From JAJDOD01 sp050299835 (GTDB lineage Bacteria > Pseudomonadota > Alphaproteobacteria > Rhodobacterales > Rhodobacteraceae), in NCBI GenBank assembly GCA_050299835.1, contig JBNKWP010000007.1, positions 91,182 to 155,181 of the forward strand: 64,000 bases of DNA, read 5' to 3'. This document shows positions 17,109 to 26,359 of the stretch, in pieces. Position numbers and translations under genes: made by a program. Below the pieces are notes generated by a model. The model ran no database searches. It saw nothing but the letters and a program-made list of their open reading frames with translations, and was not told the DNA's origin. Within the stretch, counting starts at the first letter, position 1. Each line of letters opens with the position of its first letter.

Positions 17109-17701
17109 GATTTCGCAAACCGACCGAAGTCGACCACTATCTGGCGAAAAGCGTTCGATCGGAACGGTTCGATCTGGTCAACTGCAATCGCGCGGAGGCG
17201 ATCAAGGTCACATTGCCCTGGGCAGATGACCGCGAGATCCTTCACAATCTGATGTTCGATCGGGCCTCGTATTCGAAAGTTCAATGGGTCAGGAGACTCA
17301 AAAAGCCTGACGGGCGAACGACGTTTTACCACGCCATCGTTGCGCGGGAGATCAAAGGAACAATCGGTGCCCACAAGATCCGCATCGACAGATCCGGCAC
17401 TGCGCGGATGGAGATCGCACTGACGGCGAAATCATGGTGGGGAAAGGGTGCCTTCGAGGAGGTCAGAACCGCCTTGATGGATCATTTCTGCCAGTCTCCG
17501 CACGTGATCCGCTTTGCCGGGCGTGTGCTGTCATCGAATGCGAGCTCGCTTTACAATTACAAGAAGATGGGGTTTCGCCTTGTCGGGTGGGAGAAGAAAT
17601 CCGTCTATTCCCCTGTCACCGAGGAACACTGCGACACGTTGCTGTTCGAATACCTTGCGGAGGATTGGCGGTCCAAGCGCCAGTTGGAACTGAATGGTTG
17701 A
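17099..17701 (+). CDS. GNAT-family N-acyltransferase
   Basis: A 200-residue protein with the GNAT layout: a central strand AIVAREIKGTIGAHKI, a region WWGKGAFEEVRTALMDH that resembles the acyl-CoA binding loop, and the terminal NASSLYNYKKMGFRLVGW typical of RimJ/RimL-like proteins. It overlaps the ligase gene by 10 bases and the carrier-protein gene by 8, so the three are co-translated. It may move the acyl group from the carrier protein onto an amine; that is an inference from context. Confidence 0.8.
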   Translation: MALRFRKPTEVDHYLAKSVRSERFDLVNCNRAEAIKVTLPWADDREILHNLMFDRASYSKVQWVRRLKKPDGRTTFYHAIVAREIKGTIGAHKIRIDRSGTARMEIALTAKSWWGKGAFEEVRTALMDHFCQSPHVIRFAGRVLSSNASSLYNYKKMGFRLVGWEKKSVYSPVTEEHCDTLLFEYLAEDWRSKRQLELNG

Positions 17702-17924
17702 TCCGGTGGGCGCGCGGAAGATTCTGGCTGAGGCGTTGGGGCTCCCGGAGGAGGAAATTGCAACCAGCATGACGATTGATACCTGTCCGAATTGGGACAG
17801 CCTTGCACATATGCGCGTCGTTCGTGCGGTTGAAGGTGAGTTGAATCGTCCGCTGGAACCTGAAGAGATCTTTTCCATCGGTGGGGTCGCGGATGTCGAG
17901 AAGTTGTTGGCGGGCGCAAGGTGA
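17694..17924 (+). CDS. Acyl carrier protein
   Basis: A 76-residue acidic helical protein with the phosphopantetheine attachment site WDSLAHM (Ser36). It is not the fatty-acid-synthesis AcpP, which is normally next to fabD/fabF. It is placed directly after the AMP ligase and GNAT genes with overlapping reading frames, so it probably carries the acid activated by the ligase. Confidence 0.88.
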   Translation: MVDPVGARKILAEALGLPEEEIATSMTIDTCPNWDSLAHMRVVRAVEGELNRPLEPEEIFSIGGVADVEKLLAGAR

Positions 17925-18766
17925 CGAAGGTCTCGGGCAGTTTGCGAGTGTTCCGGTTTACTGAGGCGGCAGGACCTGCAACAGTCCGGCAAACGAGTGT
18001 CTCGGATGGAAACAAGGTGACGGTGAAACAATTTCGGCAAGCCGTGGACGATGAAACGCGGCGTCTGGCGAAAACGCTTCTTCGTACGTCGCGCTATGGA
18101 GCCCTGGCGACGCTGGACCCTGTCTCCGGCACACCAATGGCCAGCCGAGTTTCGGTTGCCAGCGACGCGGATGGCTCCCCGGTTTTCCTGATCTCACGGT
18201 TATCCGGCCATTTCGGCGCCATCGAACGCGATCCCAGGATTTCCATTTTGCTTGGCGAACCGGGCCGGGGAGATCCATTGGCGCACCCGCGCATGACCGT
18301 TTTCGGACGGGCGGCGATGCTGATGGACAGCGATCGCGAAAGGGTCAGGTCGCGCTTTCTGGCCAGGCATCCCAAAGCGGCTTTATACGCGGATTTCGGA
18401 GATTTTGCCTTCTGGCGTCTGGAGATGTCGGGTGCTTCTCTGAATGGCGGTTTCGGCAAGGCATACGAATTGGAACGCGACGACCTGATCGCCCCTGCCG
18501 TAGGGGAGCTTGTTGACATGGAAGCAGAAACCGTCGCCCACATGAACGCCGATCATTCTGATGCTATTCGGCTTTTTGCGGTGGAACTCGCCAACCGAAC
18601 GAGCGGGCCGTGGAGACTTGCCTGCGTTGACGCCGCCGGGTTCGACCTGATCCTTGCCGACGATGTAGCCCGGGTCTGGTTCGACCCGCCGCTTCGATCC
18701 GCCGATGAACTGCGCCCCAGGTTCGTCGCACTTGCCAAACGACTTCGCGTGAACAATCCCGAATAG
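17921..18766 (+). CDS. HugZ-like FMN-binding split-barrel protein with DUF2470
   Basis: A 281-residue protein. The N-terminal half has the pyridoxamine-phosphate-oxidase-like split barrel (YGALATLDPVSGTPMASRV). The C-terminal half carries the DUF2470-type block VAHMNADHSDAIRLFA, whose His residues bind haem in HugZ proteins. The family includes haem oxygenases and haem utilisation proteins. The GTG at 17921 overlaps the carrier-protein stop. A GTG at 18017 with GGA upstream would remove a poorly typical 32-residue leader and is an equally good start. A link to the acyl ligase cluster is by position only. Confidence 0.82.
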   Translation: MTKVSGSLRVFRFTEAAGPATVRQTSVSDGNKVTVKQFRQAVDDETRRLAKTLLRTSRYGALATLDPVSGTPMASRVSVASDADGSPVFLISRLSGHFGAIERDPRISILLGEPGRGDPLAHPRMTVFGRAAMLMDSDRERVRSRFLARHPKAALYADFGDFAFWRLEMSGASLNGGFGKAYELERDDLIAPAVGELVDMEAETVAHMNADHSDAIRLFAVELANRTSGPWRLACVDAAGFDLILADDVARVWFDPPLRSADELRPRFVALAKRLRVNNPE

Positions 18767-18776
18767 GTAAGCTCAG

Positions 18777-19988
18777 ATGTTCAATTCATTCTTTCCCAGT
18801 CCGAAACGCTTCGTGATCTCTGCCTTGATCTGGGCCGGGATCTGCATCGCGCTCTGGCAGTTCTTCTTCAAGGAATGGCAAGATCCGTTGGGAATTTCCG
18901 GGCTTACCGGCTGGGATGCGACGCGCGTCTGGCTTTATGAATATACCGCTTTGGGCTATGGGATCTTCGTGATCGCCTGGCTACAGGTGACGTCACATCG
19001 CTGGGCCAGATGGTCGGTGGCCGGATCGGCGCTGATCGTTTTCGTGACATGGTTTCAGGTTCAACTCGACGTCATGATCAACGAATGGTTCGGGACGTTC
19101 TACGACACCATCCAACAGGCCCTGGCCGAGCCCAATTCAGTCACTTCGGAGAACTACTACACGCAGCTCTTCACCTTCCTGAAGATCGCTATGGTATTCA
19201 TCATTACCGCAGTCCTGGGGGCGTTCTTTACCTCGCATTACGTGTTCCGCTGGCGAACGGCGATGAATGACCGCTATGTGGAGCTTTGGCCAAAGGTCCG
19301 GCACATCGAGGGGGCGTCACAGCGTATTCAGGAAGATACCATGGCATTCGCGCGGATCATGGAGGCGCTGGGGTCGCGGTTCATCGATGCGATCATGACA
19401 TTGCTGGCCTTTCTGCCGATCCTTTGGGGCCTGTCGTCCTTCGTGAAGGAATTGCCCATTGTCGGTGAAGTCCCGCAGGCGCTCGTATTCGTGGCCATAC
19501 TCTGGTCTATTGTCGGCACGACCCTGCTCGCCCTGGCCGGCTGGCGGTTGCCCGGCCTTGAGTTCCGCAACCAGCGCGTCGAGGCGGCTTTCCGGAAAGA
19601 GCTTGTGCTGGGGGAAGACGACTCGGACAGGGCACAACCGCCAACGCTTGCGGAACTTTTCTCCAATGTCCGCCGGAACTATTTCCGGCTGTACCTGAAC
19701 TATCTGTATTTCAACGTCGTGCGGTATTCGTATCTTCAGGCCGGGGTCATTGTGCCCTATATCGCCCTTGGGCCGACGATCATCAGCGCCGGGTTCACAC
19801 TTGGTGTGATGCAACAGATCGCGCGTGCTTTCGGACGTGTGGAAAGCTCGTTTCAGTTTCTGGTCAGTTCATGGACAACCATTGTCGAACTGATGTCGAT
19901 CTACAAAAGGCTGACGGCCTTCGAGCGCGCCATTGCAGGCGACGAGCAGGCCGCGATCGAATTCGAGGTGCCGAAAGCGAGTGCATAG
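18777..19988 (+). CDS. SbmA/BacA-family peptide transporter
   Basis: A 403-residue integral membrane protein with 7-8 predicted segments and no ATPase domain, as in SbmA and BacA, which import antimicrobial peptides using the proton gradient. Family blocks seen include FQVQLDVMINEWFGTFYDTIQ, split by the linker, and the C-terminal region GVMQQIARAFGRVESSFQFL. It lies 10 bases after the HugZ-like gene. In rhizobia and Brucella, BacA is needed to survive host peptides; here the role could be peptide uptake or resistance. Confidence 0.88.
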   Translation: MFNSFFPSPKRFVISALIWAGICIALWQFFFKEWQDPLGISGLTGWDATRVWLYEYTALGYGIFVIAWLQVTSHRWARWSVAGSALIVFVTWFQVQLDVMINEWFGTFYDTIQQALAEPNSVTSENYYTQLFTFLKIAMVFIITAVLGAFFTSHYVFRWRTAMNDRYVELWPKVRHIEGASQRIQEDTMAFARIMEALGSRFIDAIMTLLAFLPILWGLSSFVKELPIVGEVPQALVFVAILWSIVGTTLLALAGWRLPGLEFRNQRVEAAFRKELVLGEDDSDRAQPPTLAELFSNVRRNYFRLYLNYLYFNVVRYSYLQAGVIVPYIALGPTIISAGFTLGVMQQIARAFGRVESSFQFLVSSWTTIVELMSIYKRLTAFERAIAGDEQAAIEFEVPKASA

Positions 19989-20084
19989 CTGCCCGCGGAA
20001 TGGGGCGCAGACCAAACTGAAGTGGCCGCACCATTTCGGGGCGTCCATTCCCGATTTTCGGTCGGTGCTTCGGATTGCCAGGCG

Positions 20085-21188
20085 TCAGAGACCCAGCGAC
20101 CAGGGTGTCGCTCCGGGCCGGCTTTTACGCGAGTTCGTGCGAGCCTTGGTTGCAACTTTCGACATCGGACGAACCACGGATTTGGGCATGTTCTTTATCG
20201 CCATGGACAAGGTCCGCGAGGTGACCGTCGGAGGAGAGGCTGCGGCACCCAACATACGCGACCGCGAGGCGAGCTTGCCAAGCGGAACGGAATAGACCTG
20301 TTCGCGCAGTTGGGGCGAGCGAAGCTGTTGCATGACTTCTTCCGAAATGCCGGGAGGAAGCCCGTCCTCGTGGTCGTCGGAAGGTTCCACAGCCTCGTCG
20401 GCGTCATCGCTGTAGCGCAACAAAAGGACTTCGCTGGCGTCGAGCGAAGATTGCAGAAGCAGGTCAATTTCCCGCTTGATGGTCTTCACCAGTTGGGCAC
20501 CGCCGGACTCCTTGAACTCTTCCTTATCGACGCCACCTTCGGCGGATTTGGCGGCCTGCGCACGACGAGGGTCGACGCGTAGAATCTCGACAAATTCCTG
20601 AGCGATCGGCTTCCAACTGTCGTAATCCATGTCCGGCGACAAGACGAGATAGCTGTGATGCTGGAGCCTGTCCGGAAGGCTTTGCCAAACGTTGTTCAGT
20701 TCGTGGGTCAGTTCATCGCCGGCGAATATCGCGATATCCGCCGGGGGCAATGTCTTTTCCACATCGGCACACAGCGACTTCGTGCTTTTTTCCGCCGCGA
20801 CCAGGAGGGAAATTTTCTTCAAGACCGGGAGATCAAGATAGATACGGACCCGAGACGGACTATCGTCGAAGAGCCGTCTGAAATCCTTGCCGTCGATCCG
20901 CTCCTGCGAACCATCACGATATTGCAAGCGTGCATAGGCGGATTGCCCATGCAAAAACTGGATGCGCGCCCTCGAGATGTTTGGCGAAACGACCGGTTGA
21001 CCGACCATCAGGTTGATCAGTTGGATCGCATGCTTAGGGTCTGTGCCGAAGACAGTCAGGCGCAACGGTTGTTCGAGACGGCGCAGGCAACGTTCCGCCA
21101 TATAGCGGTCATTCCCGGAAAGATCACCATTATCGATCAGCTCCTTCAGGCGAAGCGCTGTTTCCGCTACTCTGTTGTCTTCGGACAT
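20085..21188 (-). CDS. Dynamin-like pseudo-GTPase of the kinase/phosphatase cluster
   Basis: A 367-residue protein of unrecognised family. Residues about 43-68 have the pattern of a dynamin-like GTPase start (strand RLTVFG, then INLMVGQPVV, as in LINALLGRPVL), but the P-loop reads GTDPKHAI instead of GxxxxGK[ST]. Residues about 150-205 (PADIAIFAGDELTHEL then SYLVLSPDMDYDS) resemble the region that carries the G4 motif, again without clear nucleotide-binding residues. The C-terminus is basic and Ser-rich. It lies 6 bases after the phosphatase gene, so it is part of the signalling operon. Assignment as a nucleotide-binding-dead GTPase is an inference. Confidence 0.6.
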   Translation of the reverse strand: MSEDNRVAETALRLKELIDNGDLSGNDRYMAERCLRRLEQPLRLTVFGTDPKHAIQLINLMVGQPVVSPNISRARIQFLHGQSAYARLQYRDGSQERIDGKDFRRLFDDSPSRVRIYLDLPVLKKISLLVAAEKSTKSLCADVEKTLPPADIAIFAGDELTHELNNVWQSLPDRLQHHSYLVLSPDMDYDSWKPIAQEFVEILRVDPRRAQAAKSAEGGVDKEEFKESGGAQLVKTIKREIDLLLQSSLDASEVLLLRYSDDADEAVEPSDDHEDGLPPGISEEVMQQLRSPQLREQVYSVPLGKLASRSRMLGAAASPPTVTSRTLSMAIKNMPKSVVRPMSKVATKARTNSRKSRPGATPWSLGL

Positions 21189-21194
21189 GATCCC

Positions 21195-22145
21195 CTAGCC
21201 ACCCGTTGCTTGCTGAGCGACATCCGGTTCCGATTTTGATCCGGTTTCGCTCTTACTCTCCATACCTTCCAAAAGTGCCTCGTCGGCAAGACGTGTCGAA
21301 TGGAAATCCACTTCCGTGACATTGCCGCGGCGCTTGGGCCGGATGACCGGCTTTTCGTGGCGCACCTTGACCACCGCAAAGGAGATATTGTCCTGTTCGG
21401 GGTCGTCGAGGCCCTTCACCGCCTGAAGCAGCGCGTTCGCGATATCGGCGCTGGGCTTGCGGCGGTTCCGCGTGATGATCTTGGCAATGACTTTGTCTTC
21501 AAGGAATTGCAGACCGTCACTTGAAACAACGACAATGTCTCCCGCCTTCAGTTCCAGCGCCACGCCGCGATTGTCCATTCGGGCAATCTTGCCGCCGGCG
21601 ACGGCGGAAGTCAGGCAGTTGCGATCCGGATGCATCTTGGCATCCTCGGGCCTGATGGCGCCTGCCGCGACCATTGCGTCGATCTGAGGTGCCATTGAAT
21701 GGTCCTCGTTGATCTGGGTCATGGTGCCGGCGCGATAATGATAGAGCGGACTGTCGCCGACCGAACTCCAATACATCTTGGTGCCAGCCATCACCGCCGC
21801 CACGACCGTTGACCCCATGCCGCGCGCTTCCGCGTTTTCCAGCATGGCTTCACGCATACAGTCATTGGCATTCGTGATCGCGCTCAGCATCAGTTTGGGC
21901 AAATGGTCCGCGTGATCGAAGAACAGGTCGCTATGGAACTTCAGTTCGCTGTAAACCTCAGTCACGACGGTCTTGCTGGCGACGTCTCCGGCGGAGTGAC
22001 CGCCCATCCCATCAGCCAGGACAATGATCCCGCAATCGTCGCCGACGGCAAAGTCGGAAACGAGGGTGTCCTCCTGGTAGTCGCGCCCCCCACGATCAAG
22101 AGCGGATGCGACGTCGAAGCGGGGTTCAGGCAATCTCCACATCAT
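21195..22145 (-). CDS. PP2C-family Ser/Thr protein phosphatase
   Basis: A 316-residue soluble phosphatase. The metal-binding Asp motifs are RDYQEDT, ADGMGGH, SVGDSPLY, SSDGL and DNISFAVV. The C-terminal 60 residues are charged and probably unstructured. It should remove phosphate from targets of the two Ser/Thr kinases of the locus. Start ATG 22145 overlaps the end of the FHA gene by 20 bases; a second ATG follows at 22142. Confidence 0.88.
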   Translation of the reverse strand: MMWRLPEPRFDVASALDRGGRDYQEDTLVSDFAVGDDCGIIVLADGMGGHSAGDVASKTVVTEVYSELKFHSDLFFDHADHLPKLMLSAITNANDCMREAMLENAEARGMGSTVVAAVMAGTKMYWSSVGDSPLYHYRAGTMTQINEDHSMAPQIDAMVAAGAIRPEDAKMHPDRNCLTSAVAGGKIARMDNRGVALELKAGDIVVVSSDGLQFLEDKVIAKIITRNRRKPSADIANALLQAVKGLDDPEQDNISFAVVKVRHEKPVIRPKRRGNVTEVDFHSTRLADEALLEGMESKSETGSKSEPDVAQQATGG

Positions 22146-22794
22146 CGTCGTCAGTCCCTTCTTCAGTTTCAGCGCTTTCCCAATTGAAATCCTTCGAGCA
22201 AAGCGCAACGAAGCGCAGCTTGGTCTCGCCGATTTCGATCTCGTCGCTATTTGAAAGATCGCTGGTGCTGACGACCGGTTTACCGTTCAACCGCACAATG
22301 TTGGATTTGCCGCCGTGGCCCAGAAGGAACGTGTGTTCCTTCGGGTCATAAACGATAGCGGCATGGTTTTCGCGCGAGATCGCCTGGTCGCCGAAATCGA
22401 GCTGGATCGCCTGATCTTCGCCGCGCCCGATCTGCGACATGCCGGTCTTGATCGCGAAACATTCTCCCAGGCCCGGTCCCTTGACGACCATCACAAGACC
22501 GACCGGAAACTTGAAGTGACCAGTTTCTGTTGTGGCCTTGTCTTCGCCGAAAAGGTCCACCACACGCCCGTCGGACGTGTCGAAGCCCATGAGGCGCGTC
22601 TTGTTCCCGTTGTTCACACGGCGACGCTTGCGCAGAACCGGCTCATCGCCTCCAGGGGCAGCGGCCGGTGCAGGAGTGGGGCCCGAAACAGGCGCGGGCG
22701 CAGGTGCCGAGACAACGGCCCCCGGACGCTCGTCCGGATTCAGGATCAGCGGCTCGTCGATCTTCTTGCGGTTTTTTCTTCTAAAAAGGAACAC
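22126..22794 (-). CDS. FHA-domain protein
   Basis: A 222-residue protein. A basic N-terminus and a Pro/Ala-rich linker (residues about 28-50) precede a C-terminal FHA domain with the phosphothreonine-binding residues IGRGEDQ, AISRENHA and RLNGKPV. The tail is very acidic. It should read out threonine phosphorylation made by the neighbouring kinase. It lies 30 bases after the kinase gene and overlaps the phosphatase gene, so kinase, reader and eraser are made from one transcript. Confidence 0.85.
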   Translation of the reverse strand: MFLFRRKNRKKIDEPLILNPDERPGAVVSAPAPAPVSGPTPAPAAAPGGDEPVLRKRRRVNNGNKTRLMGFDTSDGRVVDLFGEDKATTETGHFKFPVGLVMVVKGPGLGECFAIKTGMSQIGRGEDQAIQLDFGDQAISRENHAAIVYDPKEHTFLLGHGGKSNIVRLNGKPVVSTSDLSNSDEIEIGETKLRFVALCSKDFNWESAETEEGTDDDDVEIA

Positions 22795-22824
22795 GTTACT
22801 CTCCTTGTTAATCGTCGTCCGCCG

Positions 22825-25128
22825 TCAGTTGCCGAGCGCGGCAAGATTGAATGCTTCGATCCAAATCTCGCCATCGCGACTGACTGCAAAGCTAAAGCTG
22901 GATGTGCCGTTTGCCAGTTCCCGTTCCAGAATGCTCTGGAAGGTGTTCGGCCCGTCGATATCTTCCCAGGTCGATACAAAGGACACGAGCTTGTCCCCGA
23001 CCTTGAAGTTGGATGCGTCCGGGGCTTCAGTGACCTCGGTGGTCCATCCGCCGCTGTGTTGCCGCGAGACAAACTGCAGCCCATTGAGCAGCAGGGTATG
23101 CTGCTCGCTGTTGATCGGCAGCATGCGTTCTTCCACGGCAGTGTTCAGACCCGTATCGACGCTGATCGCAACGCTGAAGCTTTCGCTCCCGTCTTGCGGC
23201 GCGAGGCTCAGGATCATCGCTTGAATGTCGTCGTTGGACGCCACCGGCTGTCCTTCGATCGAAACGATTCGGGAGTTCTTGGTCAGCCAACTCGGCGCGC
23301 CCTCAGCCGCGGATAGGACCATTCCAGGTGTCCAGGGCGACAAGGTGAACGGAAGGACCGGGACATATCGCGTGACAATGCCTGATCCAGTCAGATTGTC
23401 CTGGGTCGGCTCCGCCTCGGCAGGCGCAGGCGCAGGCTCAGGCGCCGCTGGTTGCCGTTGTGCGGCAGGAGCTACCGCGCGGGGAGCGCGTGCAGTGGTG
23501 ATTTCCGGCTGGGACGATTCCGCCATCGACATGAAAAAATCAAGCGAGGCGTTGTTGGTTTCGACAGGCTGTATGGGTTTCGGTGGTTCAGCCTCGGCAA
23601 CCTGGGGTTCCGGTGCGGCCGGTGCCGTCGTTTCGATGACGGGCTGCGCGGCGGCGCTTTCTGCGTCAATGTCGCGAAGCGGACGCGGTTGCGGCACGAC
23701 GCCGGTTTTCGGAAGCGCGGCGATGATCGGGGCGACCACAAAGTCGGTGGTTTCTTCCACCGCCGGAACGGGCGGTTCCGCGATTGTGATGGCCACTTCC
23801 GGTTCCGCGTCGCTCAGGCCGACGGGTTCGACAGGTTCTGGTGTTTCAACCGGGGACGGTGTTGCCTCCGCCACAACCTCCGGCGCAGGCTGGACCGCCG
23901 GCGTTTCGGGTTCCGCTTCGGCGAGCGTCGGTGTCGACGGCTGCTCGGTTGCGGTGGCGGGTGCAGTTGGTGCAGTTGGTGCAGTTTCAGGCGCGGGCGT
24001 TGCCACGGCCACATCGGATTGGTCCAGCGTGCCGTTGGGAGCGCTGTCATCGCTGCCCGACATCATGAAGAATCCTGCGCCGACGGCAGCGGCGAGGGCC
24101 GTGGAGCCGAGCAATATCGGCAGCATCGGCTTGCTCGGTTTCGCGGTCACCGTAGCGGGTTCGGAGCGCGAGATCTTGCTGGTGACCGCCGGTGCAACCT
24201 TGCCGCCCTCCAGATAGGAGATCCACTCTTCGGCGCTTTGCATCCGGTCGCGCGGAAGAATTGCCATGCCCTTGTCCAGGGCAGATGTGAACGCCTTGGA
24301 ATAGGCGTCGGTCTTGTTCCCGAGCGGTACATACGGGTCGTCATCACCCGCAGCACAGGCCGAAAGACGCCATTGACTGTCAGGCGGCAGATCGCCGGTG
24401 ATCAAGTGATAGAAGCTGGCGGCAAGGGAATAGAGATCGCAGGACGGACCCTGATCGCTGCCCGCGATGTAGAATTCCTGAGGCGAATAGCCGTCTTTTA
24501 CAACGCGCAGAGCCGACAACATGCGGGTGACGCGTTCGTTCGTGCTTTCGCGTGCGGCACCGAAGTCGATTAGGATCGGTTCGCCCTGTTCATTGATGAT
24601 GATGTTGTCGGGCGAAATATCGCGGTGCAACATGCCCAACTGGTGGATGTGCTTGATCGCGTCGAGAATCTTGACGAGGTAGCCTTCGACGAGATCAGGG
24701 CGCAGGCTGTCGGGATCTTCCTGAAGAATTTCCAGAAGATCGCGGCCCTGCACGTAATCCAGCGCCATATAGGCGGTATTGTTTTCCTCGAAGACCTGAT
24801 GCACGCCGACGATGTTCGGGTGGTTCGCCTTGGCAAGGGCCATCGCTTCCTGACTGAACAGGCGCACAATGGATTTCAGCTCATTCTGATGAGCGCGCGA
24901 GCGCGGTGTCACCGACGTGTTTTGCCGGCGGCAGAAGCTGCCCGGGAAACACTCCTTGATGACAACCCGGCGTCCCAGGCTGTCCTTTGCAAGATAAGTG
25001 ATGCCGAATCCGCCCGCCGCGAGGAAATCCTCGATCGTATACTGCCCGAGCATCAGTTTCGTGTCCGGCTTCAGTTCGTCGACGAATTCTTCGTCTTCAA
25101 CTTCCAAAGCGCTGTTTTCCCGGCTCAT
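22825..25128 (-). CDS. Membrane Ser/Thr protein kinase with periplasmic PDZ-like region (kinase 1)
   Basis: A 767-residue protein. The kinase domain occupies residues about 28-305: glycine loop GGFGITYLAKD (39-49), Lys58 in VVIKE, HRDISPDN (168-175) and DFG at 188-190, all intact. A single membrane segment lies at about 335-355. Next comes a 240-residue linker rich in Pro, Ala, Glu and Thr. The C-terminal region (about 600-767) has two PDZ-like modules. The kinase faces the cytoplasm and the PDZ-like part the periplasm. The GGFGITYLA loop is common in PpkA-like kinases. Closely related to the kinase at 26360-28477, including the C-terminal modules. Confidence 0.88.
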   Translation of the reverse strand: MSRENSALEVEDEEFVDELKPDTKLMLGQYTIEDFLAAGGFGITYLAKDSLGRRVVIKECFPGSFCRRQNTSVTPRSRAHQNELKSIVRLFSQEAMALAKANHPNIVGVHQVFEENNTAYMALDYVQGRDLLEILQEDPDSLRPDLVEGYLVKILDAIKHIHQLGMLHRDISPDNIIINEQGEPILIDFGAARESTNERVTRMLSALRVVKDGYSPQEFYIAGSDQGPSCDLYSLAASFYHLITGDLPPDSQWRLSACAAGDDDPYVPLGNKTDAYSKAFTSALDKGMAILPRDRMQSAEEWISYLEGGKVAPAVTSKISRSEPATVTAKPSKPMLPILLGSTALAAAVGAGFFMMSGSDDSAPNGTLDQSDVAVATPAPETAPTAPTAPATATEQPSTPTLAEAEPETPAVQPAPEVVAEATPSPVETPEPVEPVGLSDAEPEVAITIAEPPVPAVEETTDFVVAPIIAALPKTGVVPQPRPLRDIDAESAAAQPVIETTAPAAPEPQVAEAEPPKPIQPVETNNASLDFFMSMAESSQPEITTARAPRAVAPAAQRQPAAPEPAPAPAEAEPTQDNLTGSGIVTRYVPVLPFTLSPWTPGMVLSAAEGAPSWLTKNSRIVSIEGQPVASNDDIQAMILSLAPQDGSESFSVAISVDTGLNTAVEERMLPINSEQHTLLLNGLQFVSRQHSGGWTTEVTEAPDASNFKVGDKLVSFVSTWEDIDGPNTFQSILERELANGTSSFSFAVSRDGEIWIEAFNLAALGN

Positions 25129-25398
25129 AGCCTTGCCCTCACATGAGTTGCACTCTTATTCAGGCTGCAAGCTGGAGGAAAAATCGGTCGCTTTTAAGGT
25201 TAAGCCTTGTTGAACCGTGGAAGATTATAAGGCGTTTGGCCCCAATCCCGTCACAATTCGCAACGCCCATGGAACTGATGCGGGCGGTCGAACGGGGATT
25301 GTTCACCAGACAAGACGCACCTGACCAAAGTCTGTTTCACTTTGGACAGGTGGCTTATCTCAAATCTCAAACAATGGCGCTCTCTGAATTTGAATGTC
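25129..25398. other. Intergenic region upstream of kinase 1
   Basis: About 270 bases between the secreted-protein gene and kinase 1, both on the minus strand. It presumably holds the promoter of the kinase-FHA-phosphatase operon. No promoter, operator or terminator could be chosen with confidence. Confidence 0.4.
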
Positions 25399-25968
25399 TC
25401 AGATTCTGTCGGCCTGCGCTGCGAAGGGATCGGACGCCGATTTTCTCGCGTCGCTTTCCTGCGACACGCTCGCCTGGCATTTCATCATGGAAGCGACAGC
25501 TTCTTCAGTGCCGGCCAGGGCGAGTTTCGCGATTTCCGAACCTTCGTGAGAGATGCTTACCGATCCGACCCCGGTAAAGTCCTTCATGAAGTGCGACGCC
25601 TGCTGGTCGGCCATGGGAACGGAAAGGACGAGGCTCGGCAAAATGTCGTTCCAACGGTGACCCTTGGCCATACCTGTCCAGATTTCGTCATCTCCAAACG
25701 CGATCTCCATATCGTAGTCGCGGCCGGTTTCCAGCGACTCCCACTGGATGTTTGCCACGATGAACTGGACGTTCTGCTGGGTCGTGTTGAACTGGAACCG
25801 CAGAAAGACGTTGTTGTCGAAGCCCGAGAAGATAAAGCAGGAGTCCTCGATGGTGCGATCAATCGCAACACTCCACCCTTCCACATTGTCTTGCCATATG
25901 ACGGTATCCTGAGCAAATGCTGCCCCCGATACCAACGCAAACGCTGCGCCGTATACGAATTTTACCAC
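25399..25968 (-). CDS. Secreted protein of unknown function
   Basis: A 189-residue protein with a clear signal peptide (residues 1-19, ending GAAFA before QDT). The mature part starts DNVEGWSVAIDRTIEDSCFIF and appears rich in beta strands, with two Cys (about residues 44 and 163) that could form a disulphide. The family is not recognised. It lies between the two paralogous kinases, so a periplasmic ligand or substrate role for the PDZ-like ectodomains is possible but unproven. Confidence 0.75.
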   Translation of the reverse strand: MVKFVYGAAFALVSGAAFAQDTVIWQDNVEGWSVAIDRTIEDSCFIFSGFDNNVFLRFQFNTTQQNVQFIVANIQWESLETGRDYDMEIAFGDDEIWTGMAKGHRWNDILPSLVLSVPMADQQASHFMKDFTGVGSVSISHEGSEIAKLALAGTEEAVASMMKCQASVSQESDARKSASDPFAAQADRI

Positions 25969-26359
25969 TTAATCCACCTTTCAGCCCTTTGCCTATCTGG
26001 CTACCACATTTCTGCCACAAATGGCCCCGTGGTGGTGTAAACAAAGTGTTTCCCAGCGAGTTCAATCGCTTAAAAAACCGGTGCTGTCTGGCCCTCGGCG
26101 CGTGCCGCTACATTTGTTGGAAATTGATTAACTATTTGAAAGGTTTAACTAAAAGAAAATGTCTTGGGGGCGAGGCCTGTCTGTCTACGGTGGCATGGGC
26201 GGGGAAACTTTGCTTGGTTTGCCAGCCTGATGGCCAGATTCCTGTGTTTCGATTTTAGCGTAAATTCCACACATTTGCCGCTCTTTAATGACACTTTTAT
26301 CTTTCATGAAGGGAGGACGTACCCGCTGCGCGCGCGGCAGTTAAGTAGTGGTCATACAT
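25969..26359. other. AT-rich divergent promoter region
   Basis: About 390 bases between the secreted-protein gene and kinase 2. Stretches around 26090-26170 and 26240-26320 are AT-rich compared with the flanking genes. Both divergent promoters must lie here, but no specific element is assigned. No small gene is supported. Confidence 0.5.

Noticed and set aside
23225..24573. Two long plus-strand open frames opposite kinase 1
   Set aside because: They are antisense shadows of the Pro/Ala/Glu-rich linker, with low-complexity translations and no ribosome sites.
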